64,000 bases of DNA from Mayamaea pseudoterrestris (lineage: Eukaryota > Bacillariophyta > Bacillariophyceae > Sellaphorales > Sellaphoraceae). The DNA lies in assembly GCA_027923505.1 (NCBI GenBank), contig BROI01000027.1, positions 1 through 64,000 of the forward strand, in the 5' to 3' direction. Shown here in pieces: positions 37,642 to 48,989 of the stretch. Position 1 is the stretch's first letter, and each line of letters begins with the position of its first letter. The translations under genes and the position numbers were made by a program. The notes beneath the pieces were generated by a model. The model worked only from the letters and a program-made list of their open reading frames with translations. It was not told the DNA's origin and searched no databases.

Positions 37642-40600
37642 ATAAGGCGATTACGTACAACGCGCACAGGAGCCAGGCTCCAGTGGGTGCGCCCGTACGG
37701 TTCATGATGTTCTGGACAGATGACTTGACTTCTTGGATGCGACGCTCGGCAGGGTTCTGGTTCTGGTATCCAGGCTCGCTCTGTTGGTCACAAATCACGT
37801 AGAATCGTAACAAGGTTTCAACTTGTTTCCCGAGCTGCACTTGCGAGTTATCGCTAATGAGCAAGTCGGGAGCGCCAATGTCTCAAATGAAGTCTTCGAG
37901 CGCCATGGGCATGTCACTCTCGGTTCTCAGTGGGTTCCCCTTCGTTAGCAAACTCTTCTTGCCAACGAACAATTGCATCATCTTGCATCCGCCATGGCCG
38001 CGGATTCCGTCATTAAAGGCGGCTTCCTTGGAAAACCAGGTATCTGTCGCCGTATCGTCGTGGAAACGAATCACGTTGGCGGCAGGGAATCACGACTTAA
38101 AATGTTGGCGAAATGGGGTGTGTGCCGATGCACGGAAAAGCTGTGTCATATTCTTGATTGTGCGCTTGACTCGTTCAAGTGGCGTGTAGCCAAGGTAGGG
38201 TCGAAGTGCTTGGTAGTCAGGTTCTTGTGGCATGATGCGTCGTGCATTGGCTTGGCGCGTCGTATCTGCCCTATTGCGATCGACATGCTGCACCACACGT
38301 TCCACTGAGTTCAAATTGTTCCGGTAGGTGGCGTCGCCGAAGTCGTCCATGCGGGCGTCGACGAAACCATGTTCTTCTTCCAAGTTGTCGAAGCAACGAT
38401 TAAACTCAAGTTCTTCTTCGTTCCATTCATTATCCAACTCCGACGGATCCCAAAGGGTGTCCGCAGAGAAAATGACCATCGGATACATTTCCAACTTTGC
38501 GTCCGTCGGTGGACGCATATCCATACGAGGCAAGCTGTCACGGATTGCCAAGGGGATGGTCTTGCCACAACTGGTGACAATGGCTTGTGCTCCATTCTGG
38601 GAGCGAGCGACGTCGTCGATCAGATGTCCGAACGAACGAAGCTGCGATGGAGCATGAATGGATTCAGCACCGTTGTACAAAGCATACTGGTTGAACTGGC
38701 CAATGATAGGTCCAGTCTGAGTCTCGATCAATGCGACACCAGTTCTGACTTGCAAGTTGCGAACCTTGTGGTCACTCAAACCTGTCACGTTACACGTGTG
38801 GTTGGTAGTACTCATGATTCTCATGTTGCTTCCAGCAAGCCCACCGTTTGCACTGCCATCAATCAGCGATTCTTGGCGAGTCTCGTTGCTGCGAGCTCAA
38901 TTCACATTGTAGCGCACCAATACCATTGTGCTATACCAACGACCGTCGCTTCCCATGAACTCTTGCTGGGTGTTATTTGCAGCTTGAGTGTGAGACGACG
39001 CTGCGTTCGCAAGGAAAGATCTAATCATGTCATCTGGTGCACCTTGAGTGGCTGTCGTCAGGGCAATCGAGACAGCGTCATTCTGATACAGGATTGTACC
39101 AGGCACCGAGGCAGCCGCTTGTGACTGCTGGTTATTCGCGCGATTGCTGTTGTTCGCGCGTCTTGTTGTGGCGAGCGTATTCGTCCTCATTAAGTCGGCT
39201 GAGTCGTTCGTACATCATGTACGACCAGGGGGCCTGCAACAACTGTTCAAAGTTCAGATAATCACCAGGGAATTGTTCCCGATGCGCTTGCATACCGGCT
39301 GCTGGTAGTGGCGTGGAAGAGCCTCGTCCTCCGGAACCGCGGCCCGCTTGGGTGCCGCGTCCACCGTCTCATCCAGCGCCGTGCCCGCCTTGGCTGCCGC
39401 GTCCTCCGCCGTGGCCGGAACCGCGTCCATTGCCACGTCCTTGACCGGAAGTGTTCACGTTCTTCGCTTGGCGGTCGGCGTTCTTCTTGCCCTTGTTCAA
39501 CTTGGCGTTCTTGTTGTCGACGCGCAGAGCTTGCGCGGACAATAGGTCACAAAGATAGTCATAATCTTCCGTTACGACAGCTTCTGGGTTGCCATTTGCA
39601 TTGACGATACGTCATCGTTCAAATGTTAAGTGCTGGTCGAATGTCGTGCACGTGGGGCCAAACTCTTCGTCGCCTTCCACTGCAGCTCGGAGCCAGTAGT
39701 ACCTCTTCTTGTTATCCGTCACTCCAGGATGGAACTCTTTGAGATTCTTCATGAGCTGTTCAATGTAGTTGAGGAACTTGTAGTGCCCCTTTGTCCAGGT
39801 TGAATCTAGGCGAATCGTCGCAAGCTTGGCTTGTAATTCGTTCGCTTGGATGGTAGCTAACCCGTCAGCACCAAACTTGGTTGCAAGTTTGCGATAGACG
39901 CTCTGAGCGTCAGACTTGTCAGCGTACTTCATTAGGAGCAATTGGTATCCAGGTACTTCGAGACAATTGCGAAACGCAGTGTACATGAAGATTTGCTGAT
40001 CCTTGAACTCTTCCTTCTCTTCTTCCGTGACTGGTACGTACTTGCTGTCGAGCACGTTAGAACAGCCATGGAGCTTGGCAATTGCCTTGGTAGACGCACT
40101 CCAACTCAACCACCCGTGGGGATGTTGGAACATTTCGTAGTCCTTGTAATCTCGCTTCGTCTTGACGTTCGAGAAACGACCCTTGGCATCTGCTTCCTTT
40201 TTGGCCTTCTCAGCCTTCATATTCTCATTTTCGAGTTGCTTAGCAAGTAGCTTGGCTTGCTTCTTCTTGGACTCGAGCATGTAGCGACCTTCTTCACGCT
40301 TACGACCAATTTCTTGTTCGGCGAGTATTTCTTGAAACCGTTCAAGCTTGCCTAAATCAAGCGTATACCACTTCTTGGTGTTCGGGGCTCCGTTGTGCAT
40401 GTTAAACCATTCGCATGCATCGAGGATAAGGTTCACGTAGACTGGTGCTAGCTTCGTTTCGTATCGCTGCACCGGGGCATCAGCTACTTGTTCTTTGGCC
40501 GGTTCGTCGCCCGGCTGCGCAGCGTCGGGCTGCGCCGCTTCCGGTTGCTCTTCGCCTAATGGGATAGCAATTCTTTGGGCCCAGTAGGGGGCTTCAAGTT

Positions 40601-41286
40601 GCTCCTTGGTCAATCTCAACATCTGTGTAGTGGTAGTTACATTCCAAAAGAAGAACGATTCTTGGATGTCGCGTCCGAAGACGTTCACGCAGAGCATCCG
40701 CAATGCTTCCGCAGTAACTGAAGCCATGATAGTGAATACCTCGCTTTCCGCAAGCCCTTACTCAAACAACAACCGCTCTCAATGCAGTCAAGCCTTATAC
40801 GATCCTTTTCTACGCACTCGTGCCAAGTATTCGGATTGACAACGCCGCAAGGAATCTGCTCTTTCTCTCTCAAATTCTCAATTCTTTCACTCTCTCTCTC
40901 TTTCGCACAGCTCTCTCAGGTCAAGACAAGCTAGCAAGACTGTTAATCTGACACGATAATATCAGACGAACCTTTATTCCAGCGACTACAATGGACTAAG
41001 AGTGATCAACCTCTTTGTCCAGCGTAAAGCAAACAAACAAACTCAATTGCTAGAATAGTGCATGTTACTCGCTACTCTACTCGTGCTCTTCTTCGTCATT
41101 CTCACTGGGTTCACGGTCAAGGTTCACGCCTCGATTGCCTCGATTGTCAGCGATTTCACTCATGTATGTGAGGATTCGGTCACAAGTGTGACTCAACCCT
41201 GCACAGGATTAAATGCATACAAAACACAGGTAGCTACCTGTCTTGTCATGAGACGCAGGTCAACTCAACTCAATAATATTGTGTCA
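37642..41286 (-). mobile_element. Copia family B, antisense 5' portion (fossil)
   Basis: Minus-strand family B fragment: LTR (40,949-41,286), leader, gag (about 40,727-39,300, with an RG-rich tract near 39,310-39,440), protease region (about 38,800-38,880) and integrase (about 38,150-37,642). It ends inside the integrase, and its own chromodomain-like, RT, RNase H and 3' LTR parts are not here. It is inserted into copia C in the opposite orientation. Protein-level divergence from the tandem B copies is clear, so this is an older subfamily member. It has a few breaks. Confidence 0.88.
40949..41286 (-). repeat. 5' LTR of the antisense B fragment
   Basis: About 338 bp, the reverse complement of TGACACAATATT...ATCGTGTCA. 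It is slightly longer than the other family B LTRs owing to a short internal repeat (GCCTCGATTGCCTCGATTG). The adjacent leader, read on the minus strand, is GATTAACAGTCTTGCTAGC, as in the tandem B element. Confidence 0.92.
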
Positions 41287-41876
41287 GAACATCTGTCAAT
41301 ACCTCCGCGGCACCAAGACGTGGGGCATCCTATATTGGCGACCCTCCCCTCGCCCGGAATTGCCACATGTTCAACACAAGTTCCCTCCACCTGATCCAGA
41401 CGCCGCTCCTCTACCTGTGTTTCCAGCCACACGTATCCTAGAACTGGTGGGTTGCGTCGATGCTGCACATGCCACTTACTCCACCACGAGGCGCTCTGTT
41501 ACTGGTTATTTATTCAACCTTGCCGGCGGAGCCGTGGCGTACAAGTCAAAACAGCAATTAGCCTACTGTGCGCTCTCGCCACATTGATGTGCAATACTAT
41601 GCCATTCCAGAGTGGCGAGCGCGGCGTATTGTCAAACTTGCTAATTTGCCCCGCATCATCAACCCCACCAATCAATTGACGAAAGCGCTTGGCTGGGTTC
41701 TCCATGCCCGTCACACCCGTCGCACCATGGGGCATTTTGGCCCACCTACCGCGCTCAAGTAAGACTCTCATAGCTCACAACGACCCTGTCGCACAACATT
41801 ATCTCATTCGTCAGCATGGAGTCCATTCCCAGGCCTGTTCCTTTCCTGGCTTCACAATGCTTGAAGCCGGGGAGGA
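41287..41876 (+). mobile_element. Copia family C, RNase H part (fossil)
   Basis: Copia RNase H on the plus strand, directly after the antisense B LTR. The words QYLRGTKTWGILYW, VGCVDAAHATYSTTRRSVTG, GGAVAYKSKQQL and NPTNQLTKALGW mark the pre-RNase H and RNase H stretch up to about 41,760. The 36,401-37,641 fragment is probably the same original element, and no reverse transcriptase lies at the junction. The 3' end carries a purine-rich AGCCGGGGAGGA before the presumed LTR. Confidence 0.8.
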
Positions 41877-41909
41877 TGTTGGAACATGTCTGGCAGTACA
41901 TAAATTTAG

Positions 41910-42596
41910 CTACCTCCAAAGAATCGGCTGCGGGGACTTTACCGCGCCAGTCGAAACGCGACATGTTTTATGCCCTTGGTTATTTGGAGAAAAGATGAAG
42001 GCTTTGAGAAAGGGTACGTTGCTGTCGATGTAACTTGTTTCAACACCCGATTGTGCGGTTGACTCGGCAACTTTTGCTAATCCTTCTTCTTTGAATTCTT
42101 CCGCAATGTGACTGTAAAACACTTCGTTGTTGGCAAGGTCTTTAAACTGATTGAAGCGTTGCTCACAAGCTTGTTCCGGGTTGATTGGCTTTGATGAAGG
42201 CGGCGGTAGAAAGCCTCGAAAGATCCAGGCGAAGCGCTTGTCTTCTTCGTCCCAAGTCCACGGAGTTGGAGGAGAGACGTGAGGGTCGTAACGATACCAG
42301 CCGTATCGAACGTTCGGGTGGTTGTAAATTGCTTTCTCTTCATCAGTGGCGGGTCGTCCAGTTAAATGCCAGTCTTCAGGGTTGTTTGGTGAAAGTCGAC
42401 GAAGGCTGTCGCGCGTGTTGGACTCGGTTGGAAAAATACGCTCTCGTTCTTGATTGCTTGCAATTTGATTGGCGGCGGTAAGTCGAATTACTGGTCGGCC
42501 TTCTGGAGCGACCGATTGGGAACTTGAAAAGGGTTGAACTTGTGTAAAGTATTGTTGATGAAGAGGACGACGACTTGTAGAAGGCGTCGTGAATGA
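41910..42596 (-). CDS. Unrecognised open frame of about 229 codons
   Basis: On the minus strand one frame is open from a stop at about 42,599 down to 41,910. The last ~25 codons probably run into LTR C sequence. No in-frame ATG precedes the conserved-looking part, so it may be an exon piece or a truncated gene. The translation is acidic and rich in Trp and Pro in the middle (RYGWYRYDPHVSPPTPWTWD, then RFAWIFRGFLPPP) and continues with FNQFKDLANNEVFYSHIAEE. I do not recognise a family. It could be a captured host fragment or the gag-like amino part of another element. Its position between two halves of a probable LTR indicates insertion. No function is assigned. Confidence 0.3.
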   Translation of the reverse strand, partial: SFTTPSTSRRPLHQQYFTQVQPFSSSQSVAPEGRPVIRLTAANQIASNQERERIFPTESNTRDSLRRLSPNNPEDWHLTGRPATDEEKAIYNHPNVRYGWYRYDPHVSPPTPWTWDEEDKRFAWIFRGFLPPPSSKPINPEQACEQRFNQFKDLANNEVFYSHIAEEFKEEGLAKVAESTAQSGVETSYIDSNVPFLKAFIFSPNNQGHKTCRVSTGAVKSPQPILWR

Positions 42597-42842
42597 TTAA
42601 AGACTTGGCGGCTTGTGTTGGAGCGGCGAAGGAAACTGTAAAGTAGGCGCGTGACTTGTGAAGTGAGAGGCAACTTGGAAAGAGTGCTCAGCAGACTAGG
42701 TAAAGTAGTTCTGCTCAACTGATGGAGACTTGAAATCTGCTCGACGACGTTGGCCTTGATCAAACGCTTGATCCGACTGGAGGTAAACTGAAAGATAAAG
42801 GCAAAAGGGTCGCTTGTACACTTGCTCTTGCTCACTCAATAC

Positions 42843-42998
42843 ATGAGGGCTTTGCCGCGTCAGTGGAAAGGCAACACGTGATAAGCCCTTGGTTATGAGG
42901 GCTTCGCCGTGTCCAACGAAAAGGCAACACATGCTGTGCCCCTGGTTATGAGGGCTTTGCCGCGTCAGTTGACGAACACCACAGGCTGCACCACAAGA
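42843..42998 (+). repeat. Three tandem 52-53 bp units
   Basis: Units start at about 42,843, 42,895 and 42,948, each beginning ATGAGGGCTT(T/C)GCCG and, in the first two, ending CC(T/C)TGGTT. A fourth, separated relative lies at about 41,934-41,983. The repeats appear to belong to the probable LTR of copia C. Confidence 0.8.
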
Positions 42999-43213
42999 CC
43001 GATGGACCGCGCCATGCCGGAGCTCAGAGTGAGCTCAACTTTTTTGTACCCCTTATCTAAAATCATGCCTTAGACCTATTTGTTATGAAAACGCACTCAC
43101 CATGACTCATTAATATCCTATTCAGTCCACCATCCATTCCATTACTTTGCTCTCAGCCACTCGATTAGCAAGAGTCTCCTGGCGCTTACCGCAATGAGCT
43201 CATTAATGTAACA

Positions 43214-44974
43214 ATTCAACGTTATTGAACTAGTCTGTTTTGAGTGTCTGCTGTAGTACCTTGCGGCCCTTCAACACTATTGTTATCCGTAACAGCAAGC
43301 CTATAAAGCCTTCAGCTATAAGTCTTGGATAACTCCCAGTTGATTCAGAAGCAGGAACATGGAGATCAACCGGCAAATCCAGTGGCCCTGAAGACCTATC
43401 GGCCACCAACCAGACTGTTGCAACTGCTGCATAATTGGCCGGAAACGGACAAACTAACTGGTAACGGTTAGTCTGCAGTGAATACAGCCTGATAACCACT
43501 GAGCAGAATCATTGTAGCAGGCTAGTCCTTCTTTTATTCGAACGGCACCCACAAACGGATTCATTGAGTAGCTTCAGTGATAGTCATTCCGCTGCGTCAA
43601 CCAGACATAGCTCACAGCTGAAGTTTAATCTTCGCCCATGGGGGAAAAACTATCCCCCTTGACTTCTCCTGCAGAATATCATTGCTGACATGACCATCTT
43701 TTGTGAGTGCAGCTGTTCTGCTGGTCGCTGAGACGTTACCATTGCCCCCGCTGCCAATCTGGCATGTTTCACAGGATTCAACCAACCAAAAGAATTGAAC
43801 CGCGGTGAGGACTTCACCCATGGTCTCACGGGCGACCGCCTCCTCTGCCTCACATGCCATCCTACGCTGTCAGCTCTCCAGCTACGCGCCCACCCGACTG
43901 CTACTCCCATGCCGCTGGCCACTCCGTACTTCTTTGCTATGGGCACATCACTGCCGCCTTCCGCTATCGCCCTGGGCATTCAGCCTATTGACAGGGCGGC
44001 ACCGAATTTCTACTATCCTCCAACGTAGACTTTGACCGCACACATGTCGCTGGCAATCCGACACCATGATCCGTTAACGTCACTGTAATACCTTACCCGC
44101 CATGCACCAACACTTTTGCTGGCTACAACTGAATGTTATTTACCTTTCTTTCCCGCACTCCTTGACTCCCCGCTCCAATCCCACCCAGTTTTCTTTTGGC
44201 CTGAATTTTCATTCTTTGAAGCGAAACTGGGCATTGGTCGGGCATGTTATCCATTTAACTAACTGCTGAGATGGGCTGGATATCTGCAAACTGGTGACAG
44301 TCATTCCTGTGCATGGATGAAAGCCACCCTAAGCAAATGAAATCAACAAGAAAAAATAACATACCAGCTTAACTACACGGAGCATAACGATAGCATCGCA
44401 TGCACAATGTCAATTACAGATATCGAGGCTCCACTACTTCATTAGATAGTGTTAAAAGCTTAAACTTCATAACTCTGAATCTGCGGGAACGGGGGGATGG
44501 CAAGTTCTTTACCTTTAAATCAATTCAAATCTTCACACAGCTTGCTGCTTTGCTGCCTTGATGGACAGGATGACGCAAGCTAGTATTATGAGTAAGGTTA
44601 AAAGAAAAATTAAACAATTTTTGAAAAGTGTTCATTCAAAAATACAGCGCTTTCCCGCATCATCCGTTTTATTTAGCAGCTGACGTGAAAAACCTTTTTA
44701 AAATTGTAGAATGCTTACATCCAACCGTCTTCTATCACTTTCTATCAACCCTTCGTGACATTGTAACTCATTTCGATGATGACATAGAAAATCAGATTTT
44801 GACCATATTAAATTTATTTTTATTATTATTCATAACCTGACTAACAGGCCGATTGCAACTCTGCCCAATCTAAAGAGACCCGCTAACATCCAAACGTCTT
44901 CCATTCCTATCAATTTGAAGCAGCTCCTTTGAGAAGTTTCATCTGTTTTGTACATTTTTATCAGGTTTGGTCCA
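43214..44974. other. No gene supported
   Basis: About 1.8 kb with only short open frames on both strands, none with recognisable motifs. The part from about 44,340 to 44,940 is AT-rich and non-coding in appearance. Short Pro/Leu-rich open frames near 43,800-44,030 have no family resemblance that I can support. It may include flanking or LTR sequence of copia D, but no direct repeat was found. Confidence 0.5.
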
Positions 44975-47960
44975 TCATTTCACCTTTGCTGGCGAGACCT
45001 CGCCGAGTAGCTGGCTTGCTGCCTTTTGCCATCCAGTAGGCGTTTCGTATTGTGGGTAATTAAGGTGCTTTGGCGTGTAGACACCATTGAGAATTGATGA
45101 ACAAATAGACGGGTGGATCAGGTGATGTGATGGATCGCCATGGTGCACCTGTTGGCGAGGCAGGTTGGTGGTGACGGAGACGAATTGCGCCAAAACTTGT
45201 GATGTCGCCTGGATATCCAACACTACCTTTTCGTGCTGTCGCCTTACCAACCCTGCACTGTGAGACGGTGCTTGGTTAGTTTTTCTTTCCATTGGGACGC
45301 TGCTCTTGGTCAGAATGTCTGCTCTCTGCTCCTTTGTGTCGATGATCAGGATGCTGATCTCGCCGGAGTTGACGTTTTGGCGGAAATGGTAGTATTGCAC
45401 AATGATGTGCTTGGTGCGGGGGCGCATTTTGTGAGCGTTGCTGAGCTCGAGGCATGCGCTGTTGTCCTCAAACACTTTGCAGTGCTAGGTGGGGATGGTA
45501 GTCTCGAACTTGAATTCCTTGGTTAATTCCATCAATGGGATGACTTCCGGATTGCGGTGCGGAGTGCAATGTACTCCGACTCCGTGGTGGATAGAGCTAG
45601 CTGAGTCTGCATCTTGCTCTCCCACACCAGCGGGCAGCCGGCGTAGTATATGATGAAGCCCGTTCAGTACCTGGCTGTGTCGGGGTCATTTGGCGCCTCG
45701 GTTGGGTCCCAGTCGCCTATCCAGTTGCGTCGACAGAGTCGTCGGTGGGTCTGTATATCATGCCTTTGTCGCGGGATCCTGCTAGGTACCTGCAGATCCA
45801 CTTGATGGGCCTTGCGGAGCTCTTGTTTGGGGTTGCTGGAGAATCGCCTGAGGCGTGAGCAGCGGCGTTCCAGGTGGTTGAGCTTGCCAAGCACCAACCG
45901 ATAGTCAAAGCTGTTGTCGAATGGCTCTGAGCCTGTGTGCCGCATAAGGATCTTTGAGGTGCATGCTGGGGTCTTCTTGATTGCGACGTAAGGTAGGTCG
46001 AGGGCCACATCCTTCAGAACTTGCTCAATCTAAGGCTGTTTGGTGGAATGGATCCCTTATCCCTTTCGCTTGATCTTGACACCAAAAAATCTCCCAGCTT
46101 GTCTTCTACTGTGAGGTTGAGACTGGTGTGGCTTCTATCTCACCGTTGTTAAGATCACAAAGGATGCTATTGTTACAGTAGAGCACGTACAGTGATGACC
46201 CTCGGAAGAATAGACACATGTCCTTGCTCTGACTGAAGCCCACACTCTTAAGTTTAGCCACAAGATGCTTGTTCCATGTTCGTCCAGAGTCGCAGCCTCC
46301 GTAAATTGTCTTCTTGATGTGCAGGTATTGCCTGGACTGGCACCGGGGTAAGCGAAACCTTTGAAGATCTTCATGAAGACAGTGGTGGACTTGGCTTCGG
46401 CCTGGTTATATGCGTGGACGAAGTCTATCTGATGAGTGTGCCCCTTTAGTTGCAGCGTTTTGGCAATGACTAGCCGGATGGTGGCCCACGAGGCAACTGG
46501 AGCATACCAGTAGGTCTGGTCATAGTGGACTCCCTTGATTTGCTTGGCGCCATCTAGGTTGAGGCAAGCCCCACTTGTAGATGTCTCCCATGGCAATTTA
46601 TCTTTTCCTCTCCATGGCCCACACTGCAGGCAGCGGAGCCACTCCCTTGGGCACTTGAGTGCGAGAAACTATCTCCCATATGCCGTTGCTGGCCTGGTTG
46701 TCTATATCCTTTGAGCGGCCTGTAGGAACTGTACTTGCTTGGTCCTTGGATTGCATGGTTTGGTGCAGTACATGATGTCTTTGGCGGATCCTGAGGGCAA
46801 TGGTGCAGGAGGAACAAACTCTTTAGGCTTGGCAAGCGCCTCAAAGGCCACCAGGCTCCCTTGCGCGTCCTGCAGTTCATGCGCATGGCTTTGGCTAGAT
46901 ATTCATAGTTAGGTGGAGTTTGAGCAGCTCCATCCGCATGGCCTGGATCATCTCTGTGACGTTACGGCCTCCTCTGAGTTGTGATCAATACTGTCAACCT
47001 TCCTTGGTCAGCTTGCGCTGGCATTGGGAGTGCTGCAGAGGTGGGCTAGCTGCCACCCTTGTTGAATTATTGGCAGGATCTTCAGTTGGTGGAGCAGTCA
47101 GTGGGGTTGCACTGGTGGGTGGAGTGTCCAGCAGAGCTGAATCCGCTGGCACGGTTGTATAGCCTTGGGATTGGCAAAATTTGCCTTGGGTGGGAGGCCG
47201 TTTGCCTCGGGGAAGGAAACTTGGGAGGCCCGACTGAGCAGGCTTTTGTTGTCCGGATGTAGTGCCTCTGGGAATGACTCGCCCTTGTTGGTCGTGAGGA
47301 AATGACACTTGTCTTGCCAGTGTGATGTGGGAGGGCAGTGCAAGGGTGATATCTTTGGACTCATTAGCCATTCGCAGGGGATACAGCCAAAGGTTTGCAT
47401 TGTAGGCGGAGGGCCACCTTCTCGTGGTGTGTATCATCATGGTGCAGGCTTGATCCTGCAGCTCCCTTATGCATTGCTCGGTGATGCCGTTCTGGAAACG
47501 GGCATGGACCCTGCAGAGGGTGAGTACCTGGCCGCTCCTTGCGCAGGTGGCTCGCCATTGATTGTCAGCAAAGAAGCCATTGTCAGCTCTATAATGTTGG
47601 ACTTTCACTCCCACTAAACTAGCATGCACTTTATAAACACGGACTTGGCCTCCAGTGTCTCTTCTGCTGAAAAGGCTTTCTGGAGGTGGACGTAGGAGAA
47701 GTGGCTGAATTGGTCCACGAATACTGTAGAGCACTGGTAGCGCCGCTTGGTAGGGGTTCCTCTGAGCTGGGCTATGAGGATGGCATGTAAGACACCAGTT
47801 GGTCAATTGAGACACACTCTCCAGGCTTGGTGGCCTGCAGTTTGGCGTTGGCCTGTGACAACCCCTTGGGCTTGGATTGCCATGAAGTGCCTACCGTTGG
47901 AGGTAAACAACAGATATGTTGACACACGCATGCGTGCAGACATGCAAGTGGAGCATGCTT
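44975..47960 (-). mobile_element. Copia family D (Tnt1-like), minus strand (fossil)
   Basis: Minus-strand Ty1/copia remnant of a more conventional type than A and B. The integrase is at about 47,820-47,350, with YRADNGFFADNQW, NGITEQCIRELQDQA and WPSAYNANLWLYPLR. A proline/threonine-rich linker runs to about 47,000. The RT amino half, with YAPVASWATIRLVIAKTLQL and HQIDFVHAYNQAE, is at about 46,600-46,370. RT carboxyl and RNase H parts follow to about 45,240, with FEDNSACLELSNAHKMRPRT and IDTKEQRADILTK. No LTR, gag or protease could be identified. It is heavily broken and older than elements A and B. Confidence 0.85.
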
Positions 47961-48441
47961 CGACCGTTAATCCAAGACTGAAGCTTCCTTACAAAGCCGC
48001 CAGTGGGAATGCATCAATGCTGTTTGTAGCAAGTGAGCTCGTGTTGACTTATGTAATACAAATGCACATGGCAGCACGCTTTCACTCTCAAATTTCAAGT
48101 CAACGTATTGACTGGTACTGGTAGACAAGATTGAAATATAACTCGCACTCATGCTTTTTTATATGAATGCAAGTGCACAATCCAAACTGATCAAAAAATT
48201 TAAAAGTCCAAAGCCAACTGACAGACACGACTGATTTACATAGCTACAAACCGTTATGATTTGCGAATCAAGAGAATTCAACAGAAGGCAAAATTTCTTG
48301 GCACGAGTCCATCCCTTCAGTTGCTCACGCATCGCACCTCCACAAAATTGATCCATCTACAAAGTGGTGTTGGCCCATCTTCTTGAAAGCGGTTCATTCA
48401 TCTTGACTAAACATGAGCGGCAACCAAGAAGGACCTGGTAG
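47961..48441. other. No gene supported
   Basis: About 480 bp between copia D and the B tandem. Open frames are short on both strands and show no motif. The sequence directly before the B LTR is ACCTGGTAG. Confidence 0.5.
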
Positions 48442-48770
48442 TGACACAATATTATTGAGTTGAGTTGACCTGCGTCTTATGACAAGACGGTTAGCTACCT
48501 GTGTTTTGTATGCATTTAATCCTGTGCAGGGTTGAGTCACACTTGTGACCGAATCCTCACATACATGAGTGAAATCGCTGACGATCGAGGCGTGAACCTC
48601 GACCGTGAACCCAGTGAGAACGAGAAAGAAGCGCACGAGTAGAGTAGCGAGTAACATGCACTATTCTAGCAATTGAGTTTGTTTGTTTGCTTTACGCTGG
48701 ACGAAGAGGTTGATCGCTCCGAGTCCATTGTAGTCGCTGGAATAAAGGTTCGTCTGATATTATCGTGTCA
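48442..48770 (+). repeat. Left LTR of the B tandem
   Basis: 329 bp, TGACACAATATT to ATTATCGTGTCA. Preceded by CTGGTAG and followed by the leader GATTAACAGTCTTGCTAGC. By eye identical to the LTR at 61,188. Confidence 0.95.
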
Positions 48771-48989
48771 GATTAACAGTCTTGCTAGCTTGTCTTGACC
48801 TGAGAGAGCTGTGCGAAAGAGAGAGAGTAAAAGAATCGAGAAATTGAGAGAGAAAGAGCAGATTCCTTGCGGCGTCGTCAATCCGAATACTTGGCACGAG
48901 CGCGTAGAACAGGATCGTATAAGGCTCGACTGCATTGAGAGCGGTTGTTGTGTAAGAAAGGACTTGCGGAAAGCGAGGTATTCACTATC

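Larger units (their letters stand above)
41877..43213 (+). repeat. Probable 3' LTR of copia C, interrupted
   Basis: Begins TGTTGGAACATG right after a polypurine tract and may end AATGTAACA at 43,213, giving the TGTT/AACA inverted ends common in copia LTRs. A related 50-bp word occurs on both sides of the interior: CTTTACCGCGCCAGTCGAAACGCG near 41,938 and GCTTTGCCGCGTCAGTGG near 42,849. This suggests the stretch of about 41,990-42,838 is an insertion. There is no second LTR to compare, so the ends are tentative. Confidence 0.45.

Noticed and set aside
44628-44840. 70-codon open frame as a small gene
   Set aside because: It lies in AT-rich sequence with no motif, no supporting context and low-complexity carboxyl end (poly-Leu/Ile).
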